Positions 7,338 through 14,552 of a DNA stretch of 32,089 nt are shown here, in pieces. Each line of letters begins with the position of its first letter. The stretch's first letter is position 1. The notes beneath the pieces are model-generated. The model saw nothing but the letters and a program-made list of their open reading frames with translations, did not search any database and was not told the DNA's origin. The DNA is from an uncultured Bacilli bacterium. Lineage in GTDB: Bacteria > Bacillota_I > Bacilli_A > RF39 > UBA660. The stretch is taken from the NCBI GenBank assembly GCA_910583685.1, contig CAJTXY010000017.1, positions 1 to 32,089 on the forward strand. Reading direction: 5' to 3'. A program made the position numbers and the translations under genes.

Positions 7338-8270
7338 TTATTTTTCTATTTTCTCTTCAAATAATTTTTCTACATTTTTATTAGGTACTAGCATATTTAC
7401 TTCTTTGTTTACAGAAAAAACAAAACGATTAGTATGATGCTTTAGCTCTTCCCCATCTACACACCAAGATTCTTTCTGAATTTTATCAAACTCTAAAATT
7501 AAATTATTTGTTTTAAAATAAACAACATTCTTTAATTTTTTATTATTCGTAGCCAAAATCGTAGTAACAAGTGTCGCAATCTCTGGAATGGATTTCGCTC
7601 TACAAAGAACAACCTCGAATAATCCATCATCTAATTTTACATCATCATAAATATTAGTAACTCCTGCTACGTGATTTGTATTAGTAATAAAGACGAAAGA
7701 GAAATCTCCTTCCTCTGCCACACCATCTACAATGTACTTAATATGATACTGCCGCACCTTTCGAATATGGTTTTTAAGTGCATAAATAATATAGCCAAAT
7801 TTACCAAAACGTCTTTTTAAATCCCTCGGTGTATCAAAAGAAACATTAACAAAATTGCCAAAGCAAGCAACATAAACAAAAGGTTCCCCATTAATAATAC
7901 AAGTATCGATGTTCTTCTTACTTCCAGATAAAATAAATTCCAAGTTTTTTTCTACGTTTTTAGACATACCATACATTCTACCAACATCATTTACAGTTCC
8001 TTGTGGCAAATGAGAAATAAGTAATTTATTTTTTCTTCTTAAATTACCAACCATCGCTTCATGAAAAGTACCATCCCCACCTACAGAAATAGCAAGATCC
8101 ACATCATTCCTTAAATTTTCAAATATTTTAGTAGCACCACCAGATCGCTTTGTTTTTTCAAATAAAAGTTGATAATCATATTTTTTAGCGATTTGTATTA
8201 AACTACTTTTATTTAACTTCGTTTTCCGACGACCACTTTCCGGATTATAAACTAAAACACATTTTTTCAA
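7338..8270 (-). CDS. Diacylglycerol/lipid kinase, DagK/YegS family
   Basis: This 310-aa protein carries a DAGK catalytic domain: VYNPESGRRKTK at the N-terminus, the nucleotide-binding glycine loop SVGGDGTFHEAMVG near residue 82, LPQGTVNDVGR near residue 109 (family form GTxNDFAR; Phe-Ala is Val-Gly here), DDGLFEVVL in the second half, and WCVDGEEL near the C-terminus. The family phosphorylates diacylglycerol or related lipids at the membrane surface, recycling diacylglycerol released during lipoteichoic-acid synthesis. The start is a TTG (8268-8270), chosen because GGAGG lies 9 nt upstream. It has its own promoter (-10 at 8293-8298). Precise substrate not determinable. Confidence 0.88.
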   Translation of the reverse strand: MKKCVLVYNPESGRRKTKLNKSSLIQIAKKYDYQLLFEKTKRSGGATKIFENLRNDVDLAISVGGDGTFHEAMVGNLRRKNKLLISHLPQGTVNDVGRMYGMSKNVEKNLEFILSGSKKNIDTCIINGEPFVYVACFGNFVNVSFDTPRDLKRRFGKFGYIIYALKNHIRKVRQYHIKYIVDGVAEEGDFSFVFITNTNHVAGVTNIYDDVKLDDGLFEVVLCRAKSIPEIATLVTTILATNNKKLKNVVYFKTNNLILEFDKIQKESWCVDGEELKHHTNRFVFSVNKEVNMLVPNKNVEKLFEEKIEK

Positions 8271-8292
8271 AGTCTAATCCCTCCATACTATT

Positions 8293-8301
8293 ATTATATC
8301 A
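8293..8301 (-). promoter_or_regulatory. Extended -10 promoter of the lipid kinase gene
   Basis: TGATATAAT on the minus strand, about 23 nt before the TTG start, followed by GGAGG. The -35 is weak. Confidence 0.5.
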
Positions 8302-8423
8302 TAAAAATACTATTTTCTTTCATCTTTTCACAAAGCTTTAAAAATATCTATTCTATATAGGTATCTATTATACTTATAATTCATTTTCCTTAATATAATA
8401 TAGGGAAAGGAGAATTGATTTTT

Positions 8424-8579
8424 ATGTACGGATATGGATACCCAATTTATTACAGCTGCCCAGGAAATAATAACGACAATTCAAATTCTAGTTGGATATG
8501 GATCATCATTATAGTATTCATTTTATTCTTCTTATTCTGGGGAAATGATTCTAGAGGACATAACAATTGTTGCCGTTAA
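8424..8579 (+). CDS. 51-aa YjcZ-like membrane micropeptide
   Basis: The sequence opens MYGYGYPIYYSCPGNNN, has one very hydrophobic helix (WIWIIIIVFILFFLFW, residues 24-39), and ends in a short polar tail with a CC pair (NNCCR). A Gly/Tyr/Cys-rich head plus a single tail helix resembles the tiny YjcZ-type proteins of Bacillus, some of which are made during sporulation. Whether this organism sporulates is not shown here. AAAGGAG lies 11 nt before the ATG, and a strong terminator follows directly (8594-8616), so it is a monocistronic gene of its own. It is one of only three genes on the plus strand. No clear promoter was identified between 8300 and 8400. Confidence 0.75.
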   Translation: MYGYGYPIYYSCPGNNNDNSNSSWIWIIIIVFILFFLFWGNDSRGHNNCCR

Positions 8580-8593
8580 CACTTCCCTACTTT

Positions 8594-8616
8594 GCACATC
8601 TTATGATGTGCTTTTT
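8594..8616 (+). terminator. Intrinsic terminator of the micropeptide gene
   Basis: GCACATC TTAT GATGTGC followed by TTTTT; perfect 7-bp stem. Confidence 0.88.
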
Positions 8617-8627
8617 ATATTGCATAA

Positions 8628-8649
8628 TAAAACCCTTGATATACAAGGG
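8628..8649 (-). terminator. Intrinsic terminator after tRNA-Arg(CCT)
   Basis: On the minus strand CCCTTG TATAT CAAGGG TTTTATT, 12 nt after the tRNA CCA end. Confidence 0.8.
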
Positions 8650-8661
8650 CTATTTTCATTA

Positions 8662-8738
8662 TGGTGTCCTCGGGCAGATTCGAACTGCCGACCTATCGCT
8701 TAGGAGGCGATTGCTCTATCCTACTGAGCTACGAAGAC
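8662..8738 (-). tRNA. tRNA-Arg (anticodon CCT)
   Basis: Minus strand: acceptor GTCTTCG/CGAGGAC (one T-G pair), D-stem GCTC/GAGC with A20 (GGA), anticodon stem ATCGC/GCGAT with loop CTCCTAA (anticodon CCT), T-arm GGCAG-TTCGAAT-CTGCC, discriminator A and encoded CCA. It reads AGG. The A20 arginine determinant argues that AGG means arginine here. It starts 11 nt after the stop of a lipoprotein gene. Confidence 0.95.
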
Positions 8739-8749
8739 AAAAGAAAAGA

Positions 8750-9211
8750 TTATTTTTCTTTACAAGTAGCACCTAATGTTTCATAAGCTTCTTTCAACAT
8801 AGATACTTTTACTTTTCCGTCTTCCATTAACGACTTATTATTAGAATCAATTTCAATTAACTTATCAGTATCAATCTTTTCATAATTAATCTTTGTAGTA
8901 CTAATTAACTTATTTTCTTCAAGTTTAATATCATTATCATAATACTCTACATTTTTATAAGAACCATACATACTCTCTAAACTACTCTTATAAGTCTCTA
9001 ATGCTTCACTACTATCACTAGTAATAGTCTCTGTTGTAGCAACTTCTGTAGCATAACCATTCTTGTAAGAAACATTATAAACAGATTCTAATTTTGTAGA
9101 AGAATCAATCTGCTTATTAATTGTACAAGTAAGAGCACCTTCTTTTTCCTTACCACATCCGGTTAAAATCAAAACCCCTAAAACCAAAAATACCGCAAAA
9201 AACTTTTTCAT
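8750..9211 (-). CDS. Small lipoprotein, paralog of the one at 5978-6454
   Basis: 153 aa with a clear lipoprotein signal: MKKFFAVFLVLGVLILTGC, lipobox LTGC at residues 16-19, then KEKEG. The exported part has two more cysteines (LTCTINK near residue 29 and GATC at the C-terminus) that could form a disulfide. Blocks shared with the other lipoprotein are TSDSSEAL (SSDSSVIK), IDTDKLIEID and DGKV. Start: AAAGGAG 9 nt before ATG. It is followed after 11 nt by tRNA-Arg(CCT), the same arrangement and spacing as its paralog. Ligand or partner unknown; DUF1307/YehR-like is possible but unproven. Confidence 0.82.
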   Translation of the reverse strand: MKKFFAVFLVLGVLILTGCGKEKEGALTCTINKQIDSSTKLESVYNVSYKNGYATEVATTETITSDSSEALETYKSSLESMYGSYKNVEYYDNDIKLEENKLISTTKINYEKIDTDKLIEIDSNNKSLMEDGKVKVSMLKEAYETLGATCKEK

Positions 9212-9279
9212 ATCTCATATCTCCTTTTCACACATCATATCATATTTTATGAAAATATTCATTAAAAAAGATTTAAAAA

Positions 9280-9786
9280 TTATTTAAATCTTAAATAGTT
9301 TAAAAAAATCATCATTAAGAATGTCGTTGCCGCACTGAGTTCCTTTCGAATACTATAACTCTTCTCATAAATTCCTGCCACATCATCCACAAAGTCCACA
9401 ACCCAACTTTCTAAATATTTAGGTGGTGTAAAAGTAACAGGAAACATATGAGTCTTAATAATATCCTGCTCTCGATCTGTTAATTCAAAGTATTTAGAAG
9501 CATTAGAAAGAGCATAAGAAGGATGACGTCTCAAGGCATTTACCTGATTATCATTCTTAGTCTCTTCTAAAAAGAAATCGTGTAAAAGAGAAGCTCTTGT
9601 CGCCTCTTGATAATTCAGTCTTAAAAACTTAGTTATTTTATAAGAATAAAATGATACTCTAAGTAAATGCTCATATCTAGTAATTCCATGATGACTTATT
9701 TTTTTCATTTTCTGAAATTCTTCATTATGAATAATCGTCTCTATCAATGAGTAAAATTCTCTATCATTTTGACTTTTATAAATCAT
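9280..9786 (-). CDS. HD-domain phosphohydrolase-like protein
   Basis: About 168 aa with the ordered metal ligands of a small HD domain: His in RYEHLLRVS (about residue 40), LLHDFF (HD pair, about residue 68), His in RRHPSYA and IIKTHMFPV, and Asp in VVDFVDDVAG. The family usually hydrolyses nucleotides or phosphate esters in the cytoplasm; the substrate here is unknown. I prefer the ATG at 9784-9786 because AAGGGGAAG lies just before it. An ATG pair seven codons upstream has only GAAGAA. The promoter at 9833-9861 fits either start. The neighbour downstream is the second lipoprotein gene, separated by 68 nt. Confidence 0.82.
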   Translation of the reverse strand: MIYKSQNDREFYSLIETIIHNEEFQKMKKISHHGITRYEHLLRVSFYSYKITKFLRLNYQEATRASLLHDFFLEETKNDNQVNALRRHPSYALSNASKYFELTDREQDIIKTHMFPVTFTPPKYLESWVVDFVDDVAGIYEKSYSIRKELSAATTFLMMIFLNYLRFK

Positions 9787-9832
9787 AGCATACTTCCCCT
9801 TCATCATAATTTATGTTCTTCGCTACTTTATA

Positions 9833-9861
9833 ATGATAACACTTAAACTATAAAATTACAA
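9833..9861 (-). promoter_or_regulatory. Promoter of the HD-domain gene
   Basis: On the minus strand TTGTAA (9856-9861), 17 nt, TATCAT (9833-9838), with TGT in the extended -10 position. Confidence 0.55.
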
Positions 9862-9867
9862 TTTTTT

Positions 9868-10398
9868 TTATAAATTCGCTCCACTAGACAATAGTGCCTT
9901 ACTATGAAAATGATGCACACTAGTATCTAAATTATTATCTACAAAGTATTTTAATAAATACTTTCTCTCCTCTCCTGGTTGTAAAGTAGTAATCAGGAAA
10001 TTACCACTAATTGACAGGGATTTTAGTGTAAAATCCTGTTCACCTTCTAACGATAAATAATAGTTTAGTTTATTATAAGAGAGTGCCTGACAGGCATCTT
10101 TCCCTATTTTATTATAGTCCATTGTTAAACTAACAAGAACATCCTTTGGATCATTTGTACTATTTTTAATAGAAAACCAATATTCTCCACTTTTATGATA
10201 GCGATCAATCAACACTTGACCTTGATCAGAAAACTCTACCCCTGCAGTATAAGCAACAGCATTACGTGCCATAACACTTCTCTCCTGCATCGATACCCTA
10301 GGACCATACCAGAACCAAGTGGTAATAACCAAAAATAGACTAAACTCTACTATGCTAAAAAAACGCATTCGAATCTCTTTTTTTTCCCTTTCATCCAT
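9868..10398 (-). CDS. Membrane-anchored hypothetical protein
   Basis: 176 aa from the ATG at 10396-10398. A short charged tip (MDEREKKEIRMR) is followed by a hydrophobic helix (FFSIVEFSLFLVITTWFW, about residues 12-29) and then a roughly 145-residue domain predicted outside the cell, beta-rich by appearance (YWFSIKNSTNDPKDVLVSL, LLKYFVDNN). No domain recognised. A longer frame to 10455 is rejected because the promoter at 10427-10455 would lie inside it, and because GGGGG sits 9 nt before the chosen ATG. It follows the dnaB-like gene but has its own promoter within the 3' end of that gene. Confidence 0.7.
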   Translation of the reverse strand: MDEREKKEIRMRFFSIVEFSLFLVITTWFWYGPRVSMQERSVMARNAVAYTAGVEFSDQGQVLIDRYHKSGEYWFSIKNSTNDPKDVLVSLTMDYNKIGKDACQALSYNKLNYYLSLEGEQDFTLKSLSISGNFLITTLQPGEERKYLLKYFVDNNLDTSVHHFHSKALLSSGANL

Positions 10399-10426
10399 TC
10401 GAATATACCCCCAAAACTTGTGGCAT

Positions 10427-10455
10427 ATTATAACACAAAAAAAGAAGTTATGCAA
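10427..10455 (-). promoter_or_regulatory. Promoter of the anchored hypothetical protein gene
   Basis: On the minus strand TTGCAT (10450-10455), 17-nt spacer, TATAAT (10427-10432), preceded by TGT. It overlaps the last codons of the dnaB-like gene. Confidence 0.65.
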
Positions 10456-11758
10456 GCTCCTCTAATATCTTTTCAAATTCATTCTGTTCTTCATCCGTTG
10501 TCTCTTGTTTTTCTAGTTCTTTATTAAACCAAGCAGGCAATTCTTCTTCCCTTTTTGGCTTAGCAGAAGTCTTACTCTTCTGAGTCATCATTTTTTTCAT
10601 TTTCTTATGCTCTTTTTCAGTAATCCTCATTGCCTCTTCTACTGTCTCAATATTAAGCCTTTTCCATTGTCCAACGATAGTCTCAATATAGTTCTTATTT
10701 AACTTCTGATTATTAATCTTTAACACATAAGATAAAAGCACATTAATAACACCAGGTTTTAACTTTTGATCAATTAAAAGATTTTCAATAAGCCTCAAAT
10801 CCCTATTAGTAGGTTCTGCCCCTTTGTATTTGCTCTTTAAATAATCATATGGAGAAATATTTTCAAAAGTATAAACCATCTTAGCCCACTTAGAAGTATC
10901 GCCAACCTCCTTTTTCAAATATTCTGGCTGTTTAGCATAAACAAGGGTTGGTAAAGCTCCACCCTGCTCAAACTGATAATAGTTTCTGCAAGCTTTTCGA
11001 AGTTCCACACGATCAATAAGTCCTTTTTCATTTAAAGCATTACGTACTAATCCTTGCATAGCCATATCATCCAATTGATAAACAAATGCCAAAGAATTAA
11101 TAAGTTCTCGAACTTCTTGAGAAAAACATCTTTCATGAATCATATTTTTAGGAAGAGATGAAATTAATAAATTAAAATCGATCTGTTCGCGCAACAATAA
11201 AGAATTACAATTTTTTGAAACAATATCATCTGCCATCAATTCTACATTTTTCAAAGCACTCGTCCTAAATACCTCATTAAAATTAGCAGTGATATCTGTA
11301 TAATCTTTTAGGTTATACCGCGGAATTTTATAATAGTTTACCAGTTTTTCATACTCTTTTTTACCTAAATTATTATAAAGAACAATATTTAAAATAGGAT
11401 GAGAAAAAAATTCGTGTGCAGAAAGTGGTGAAAAAACAAGATATACATAACTGTGAATATGTTGCTCATTTTTCACGTAAGTCTTCAAAAGTCCAGCAGC
11501 TTCTAATCTCTTTCTAGCATCCACAATACTATCTAACTTCAGTTGCATTGTCATCATTAAATGATGATGTGTAAACTCACCACTCATAAGCTTTGCCTCA
11601 TCTAAATCATCCAAAAGTGTAAAATAAAGACTAACAGCACTATAACCAATAATGGGTTGATAAAGCTTCGAAATAAGTCTCCTATCATTTTCACTTAAAA
11701 TTGTTTTATTAAAAACAACATAACTGTCTGCAGGCAAAATTGTAATATTTTTTCCCAT
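10448..11758 (-). CDS. dnaB: Replication initiation and membrane attachment protein, Bacillus DnaB type (DnaB/DnaD family)
   Basis: 436 aa, the size of the Bacillus protein that helps load the replicative helicase at the origin and restarting forks (not the E. coli DnaB helicase). The N-terminal DDBH1 region includes LPADSYVVFNK, LYQPIIGYSAVSLYFTL and a winged-helix segment with RKRLEAAGLLKTY. The C-terminal DDBH2/DnaB_2 domain lies near residues 315-390, with LIENLLIDQKLKPGVINVLL, INNQKLNKNYIETIVGQWKR and VEEAMRITEKEHK. A Lys/Glu-rich tail follows. In Bacillus the next gene is dnaI; here it is an unrelated anchored protein. Upstream is the prepilin peptidase gene, 55 nt away. Ribosome site AGGTGG before ATG. 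Confidence 0.88.
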   Translation of the reverse strand: MGKNITILPADSYVVFNKTILSENDRRLISKLYQPIIGYSAVSLYFTLLDDLDEAKLMSGEFTHHHLMMTMQLKLDSIVDARKRLEAAGLLKTYVKNEQHIHSYVYLVFSPLSAHEFFSHPILNIVLYNNLGKKEYEKLVNYYKIPRYNLKDYTDITANFNEVFRTSALKNVELMADDIVSKNCNSLLLREQIDFNLLISSLPKNMIHERCFSQEVRELINSLAFVYQLDDMAMQGLVRNALNEKGLIDRVELRKACRNYYQFEQGGALPTLVYAKQPEYLKKEVGDTSKWAKMVYTFENISPYDYLKSKYKGAEPTNRDLRLIENLLIDQKLKPGVINVLLSYVLKINNQKLNKNYIETIVGQWKRLNIETVEEAMRITEKEHKKMKKMMTQKSKTSAKPKREEELPAWFNKELEKQETTDEEQNEFEKILEELA

Positions 11759-11813
11759 TCAAACCACCTACATTAATCATATAATGATTTCAAAAAAAAA
11801 GAAAGAAAAACCA

Positions 11814-12578
11814 CTAAATTCCTAAAAAAGTAAGAATCATATCAGGGGTAATCTTCGAAAAATAAAGAAGTAAAAACGCAAGTAGTAAAAATGGCCCAAA
11901 TGGAATAATGTTCTCCTTATAAAGTGCATATAAAAAGACAGAAATTGGAAGAGCGATAAAGCTACCTAAGAAAATAGAAATCGTTCCCAAAAGAGGATCT
12001 AAAACAAGTCCAAATAAGAAAAGCATCTTAATATCTCCACCACCAAGAGATTCTCGCTTAAAAATTTTATTGCCAAGTAACATAATAGAATACATTAAAA
12101 CAAATAAAAAGGCACCAGTAAGCAAATGATAAAAAGTCTGTTCCAAGCCAACTCTAAAATACTGAATAACGAGAAAACAAATAGCAAAAAATGCCAAAAC
12201 AGAGTCAGGAATCACTAAATAGGTAAGGTCACTAACTAAAATAATAATAAACAAAGAAACAATAAAAAGAGCAAGTAACAAATCAAGAGAAAAACCAAAA
12301 CTAAAATAGGAAACAGCATATAAGATTCCTGTTGCAATCTCAACAAGTGGCAGCAAAGAAGAAATCTTCTCCCCACAATAGCGACATCGTCCACCCTGAC
12401 TAAAATAAGAAAAAACAGGTATCATTTCATAAAGTTTTAACTCGTGCATACACTGGTCACATCTAGAGCGATCAAAAACAAATTTCCTTCCCTCAGGAAT
12501 TCTAAGACCAAGTACAGAGTAAAACGATCCCATTAATAATCCCAAAAAGAAAAAGCAAGTTACATATATATAGAACAT
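11814..12578 (-). CDS. Prepilin peptidase (type IV leader peptidase), PilD/ComC type
   Basis: This membrane aspartyl protease cleaves and methylates prepilins for a type IV or competence pilus. The 254-aa protein starts with a hydrophobic helix and the MGSFYSVLGLRIPEG segment. A cytoplasmic zinc-type loop with two CxxC pairs (CDQC and CRYC) follows, then six more helices. The two catalytic Asp motifs are present: DLTYLVIPD near residue 125 and GGGDIKM near residue 178. I take the ATG at 12576-12578, spaced 7 nt from AGAGG; the TTG one codon earlier is less likely. It begins 11 nt after the pilC stop, so the two are one operon. Confidence 0.92.
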   Translation of the reverse strand: MFYIYVTCFFFLGLLMGSFYSVLGLRIPEGRKFVFDRSRCDQCMHELKLYEMIPVFSYFSQGGRCRYCGEKISSLLPLVEIATGILYAVSYFSFGFSLDLLLALFIVSLFIIILVSDLTYLVIPDSVLAFFAICFLVIQYFRVGLEQTFYHLLTGAFLFVLMYSIMLLGNKIFKRESLGGGDIKMLFLFGLVLDPLLGTISIFLGSFIALPISVFLYALYKENIIPFGPFLLLAFLLLYFSKITPDMILTFLGI

Positions 12579-12589
12579 CAAAACACCTC

Positions 12590-14020
12590 TTACTGAATTT
12601 TTCCATAAATATCAAACATAGGAACAACAATAGAAAGTAGAATAACCCCAACGATAACAGCAAGAATAGCAATCATCATCGGTTCAATCAAACTCTTCAA
12701 CTGATCAATAATAGTTTTATGTAAAACCTGAAAATGCTCAGCCACTTTTTCCATCATAAGTCCAAGTTGTCCTGTAGACTCCCCTGTTAATATCATCTCA
12801 TAAGCAACAATAGGAAAAGCCCACTCTCCTTTAAAGGCAGCAGAGATAGATTCACCTTTTCCAAGATTACGAATTGTCTTATTAATAATTCCTTTATAAA
12901 CCTCATTAGTCGTAATCTTAGATAAAATATCCATACTATCAGTAATAAAAACTCCATGATTTAAAAGCGAAGCAAACGTTTTTGTAAAGTTAGTAACTTC
13001 ATTATAAATAATTATTTTTCCAAATACAGGCATTTTCATAACAAGGGTCTGTACCGTCTTTCTAAATGCTTTTACATTATGGAATAAATAAACAAAAATA
13101 CCAATTACAATAATAAATCCAAGTAAAATCCAAAGAATATTATATCGTATAAAATCACTCGCCGACATAACAAAAAGCGTAATCCAAGGAAGCGTTGCAT
13201 CTTGACTTTCAAACATATTAACAAAACTTGGTACAATGTAGATAAGCATAAAAATCAATACACAAATAGCAAGAATCAAAATAACAGTTGGGTAAGTAAG
13301 AGCACTAATCATCTGTTTACGTGTTTTATTCATAGAAGTATAATACTCTGCCATATCATCTAAAATACTAGACAAATCTCCTGTCATTTCAGCTGTTTTT
13401 ACCATATTGACAAGTAACTTAGGAAACTTCTTATCTTGATGTTCCATAGCAGTTGACAAACTTTCTCCTTTTAATAGATCATATACAAGTTTTTCAAAAG
13501 CTTTTTTTAGTTCTGGTTTACTCGATTGCTTTGCCAATATACGAACAGAATCTATTAAAGGAATTCCCGCTTTTAAATAAGTGGCTAGCTGAGTAAGGGA
13601 AAATGAAAGATCTGCTATTTTAATTTTTCCATTAGCAAACAAGTCGATATCATATTTCTCCCTTGGTTTAATATCAACGACATTATACCCTTCATTTACT
13701 AAAAAATCTCGAGCATTCTCCAAACTTTCAGCTTCAAAAGTACCTTGTTCTTTTTTTCCTAAAGAATTAATAACTGTATACCGAAAAGAAAATAAAGGCT
13801 CCTGTTTTCTTTGTAGTACTTCTTTTTTCAACCCTTTAAAATTATCTTCAGACTCCTCTTCATTAGAAACTGTATTTTCTTTTAACTCTTTATTAAGTTG
13901 AGTTTGATCTTGAAGACCAATAATAACATCCTCTGTTTTACCAAAAATCTTCTTAGGAAGCATAAAGAAAGAGTTCACAAGATGATAAATCAAAATAAAT
14001 GGTTGCATTAATTTATCCAC
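12590..14020 (-). CDS. Type IV pilus / type II secretion inner-membrane protein, PilC/GspF/ComGB family
   Basis: This is the platform protein on which the assembly ATPase works. About 476 aa. A variable N-terminal part is followed by a small domain, FRYTVINSLGKKEQGTFEA...LVNEGYNVVDIKP, typical of full-length PilC. Then come two T2SSF domains, with signatures FSLTQLATYLKAGIPLIDS, VKTAEMTGDLSSILDDMAEYY, and in the second copy NFTKTFASLLNHGVFITDS and LTGESTGQLGLMMEKVAEHF. Transmembrane helices follow each domain. I choose the GTG at 14018-14020 (GGGAGG, 9 nt spacing). An ATG at 14065 lies upstream of the predicted transcript start and is rejected. No assembly ATPase or pilin gene is in the window. 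Confidence 0.9.
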   Translation of the reverse strand: MDKLMQPFILIYHLVNSFFMLPKKIFGKTEDVIIGLQDQTQLNKELKENTVSNEEESEDNFKGLKKEVLQRKQEPLFSFRYTVINSLGKKEQGTFEAESLENARDFLVNEGYNVVDIKPREKYDIDLFANGKIKIADLSFSLTQLATYLKAGIPLIDSVRILAKQSSKPELKKAFEKLVYDLLKGESLSTAMEHQDKKFPKLLVNMVKTAEMTGDLSSILDDMAEYYTSMNKTRKQMISALTYPTVILILAICVLIFMLIYIVPSFVNMFESQDATLPWITLFVMSASDFIRYNILWILLGFIIVIGIFVYLFHNVKAFRKTVQTLVMKMPVFGKIIIYNEVTNFTKTFASLLNHGVFITDSMDILSKITTNEVYKGIINKTIRNLGKGESISAAFKGEWAFPIVAYEMILTGESTGQLGLMMEKVAEHFQVLHKTIIDQLKSLIEPMMIAILAVIVGVILLSIVVPMFDIYGKIQ

Positions 14021-14053
14021 GCTAAAACGCCTCCCTCTTCCTATTCTATTTTT

Positions 14054-14062
14054 ATTATAACA
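14054..14062 (-). promoter_or_regulatory. Extended -10 promoter of the pilC-pilD(-dnaB) operon
   Basis: TGTTATAAT on the minus strand. TTGAAA lies 15 nt upstream, a short spacer. The predicted transcript start near 14047 favours the GTG start at 14020. Confidence 0.5.
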
Positions 14063-14145
14063 CATCTAAATCTATTTCAAAATAAGTTTTAATAACTTTA
14101 CACAAATTAATCATTTTTTCATATATTATAATAAGAGGTGACGAT

Positions 14146-14478
14146 ATGTATAATAACCCTTATATAATGAATGCAGGATTACGTGGTGCTTCTGCTTTAG
14201 GAAAAGGTGGTCTTTTTAGTTCCATAAAGGCTGTAAACTGGGGAACTTTATTAGGGAACACACAGAAAACTTTAGGTATTATAAATCAAGCAATCCCAAT
14301 CGTTTATCAAGTAAAACCGATTATGAATAATGCAAGAACAATGTTCAAAGTAATGGGAGCAGTAAGAGATGATGCTACACCAACAAATAATTACGAAAAC
14401 ATAAATTCTCAAAGTTCAACTGCACAAGAAAGTACAGTAATAAGCCAATCAACGAATCAACCAATGTTCTTCATATAA
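14146..14478 (+). CDS. YqfQ/VrrA-like small protein
   Basis: 110 aa. A Gly-rich head (MYNNPYIMNAGLRGASALGK) is followed by a central amphipathic block, GTLLGNTQKTLGIINQAIP then VYQVKPIMNNARTMFKVMGAV (about residues 34-73). It matches in spacing the core of Bacillus YqfQ-like proteins (N-x-Q-K-x-L...Q...P-x-V-x-Q-x-x-P-x-x-x-N-x-x-x-M-x-K). The tail is low-complexity Ser/Thr/Gln/Asn. Function of the family is unknown. AGAGGTG lies before the ATG. It is monocistronic, on the opposite strand to its neighbours, and shares a bidirectional terminator with tgt. The match is from memory of the family, so confidence is moderate. Confidence 0.7.
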   Translation: MYNNPYIMNAGLRGASALGKGGLFSSIKAVNWGTLLGNTQKTLGIINQAIPIVYQVKPIMNNARTMFKVMGAVRDDATPTNNYENINSQSSTAQESTVISQSTNQPMFFI

Positions 14479-14515
14479 AAAAGTTTATTGATACTGAATT
14501 CAATAAACTTTTTTA
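14477..14515. terminator. Bidirectional terminator between the YqfQ-like gene and tgt
   Basis: AAGTTTATTGA and TCAATAAACTT form an 11-bp stem with an A-run before and a T-run after, so it can stop transcripts from both sides. Confidence 0.88.
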
Positions 14516-14552
14516 TTTGCTTTTACATCATCTCTTTAATTTGGCATCTAAT

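Noticed and set aside
8567..8776. 69-aa plus-strand frame
   Set aside because: It runs through both terminators and the tRNA-Arg gene in antisense; its sequence is the translation of tRNA complement.
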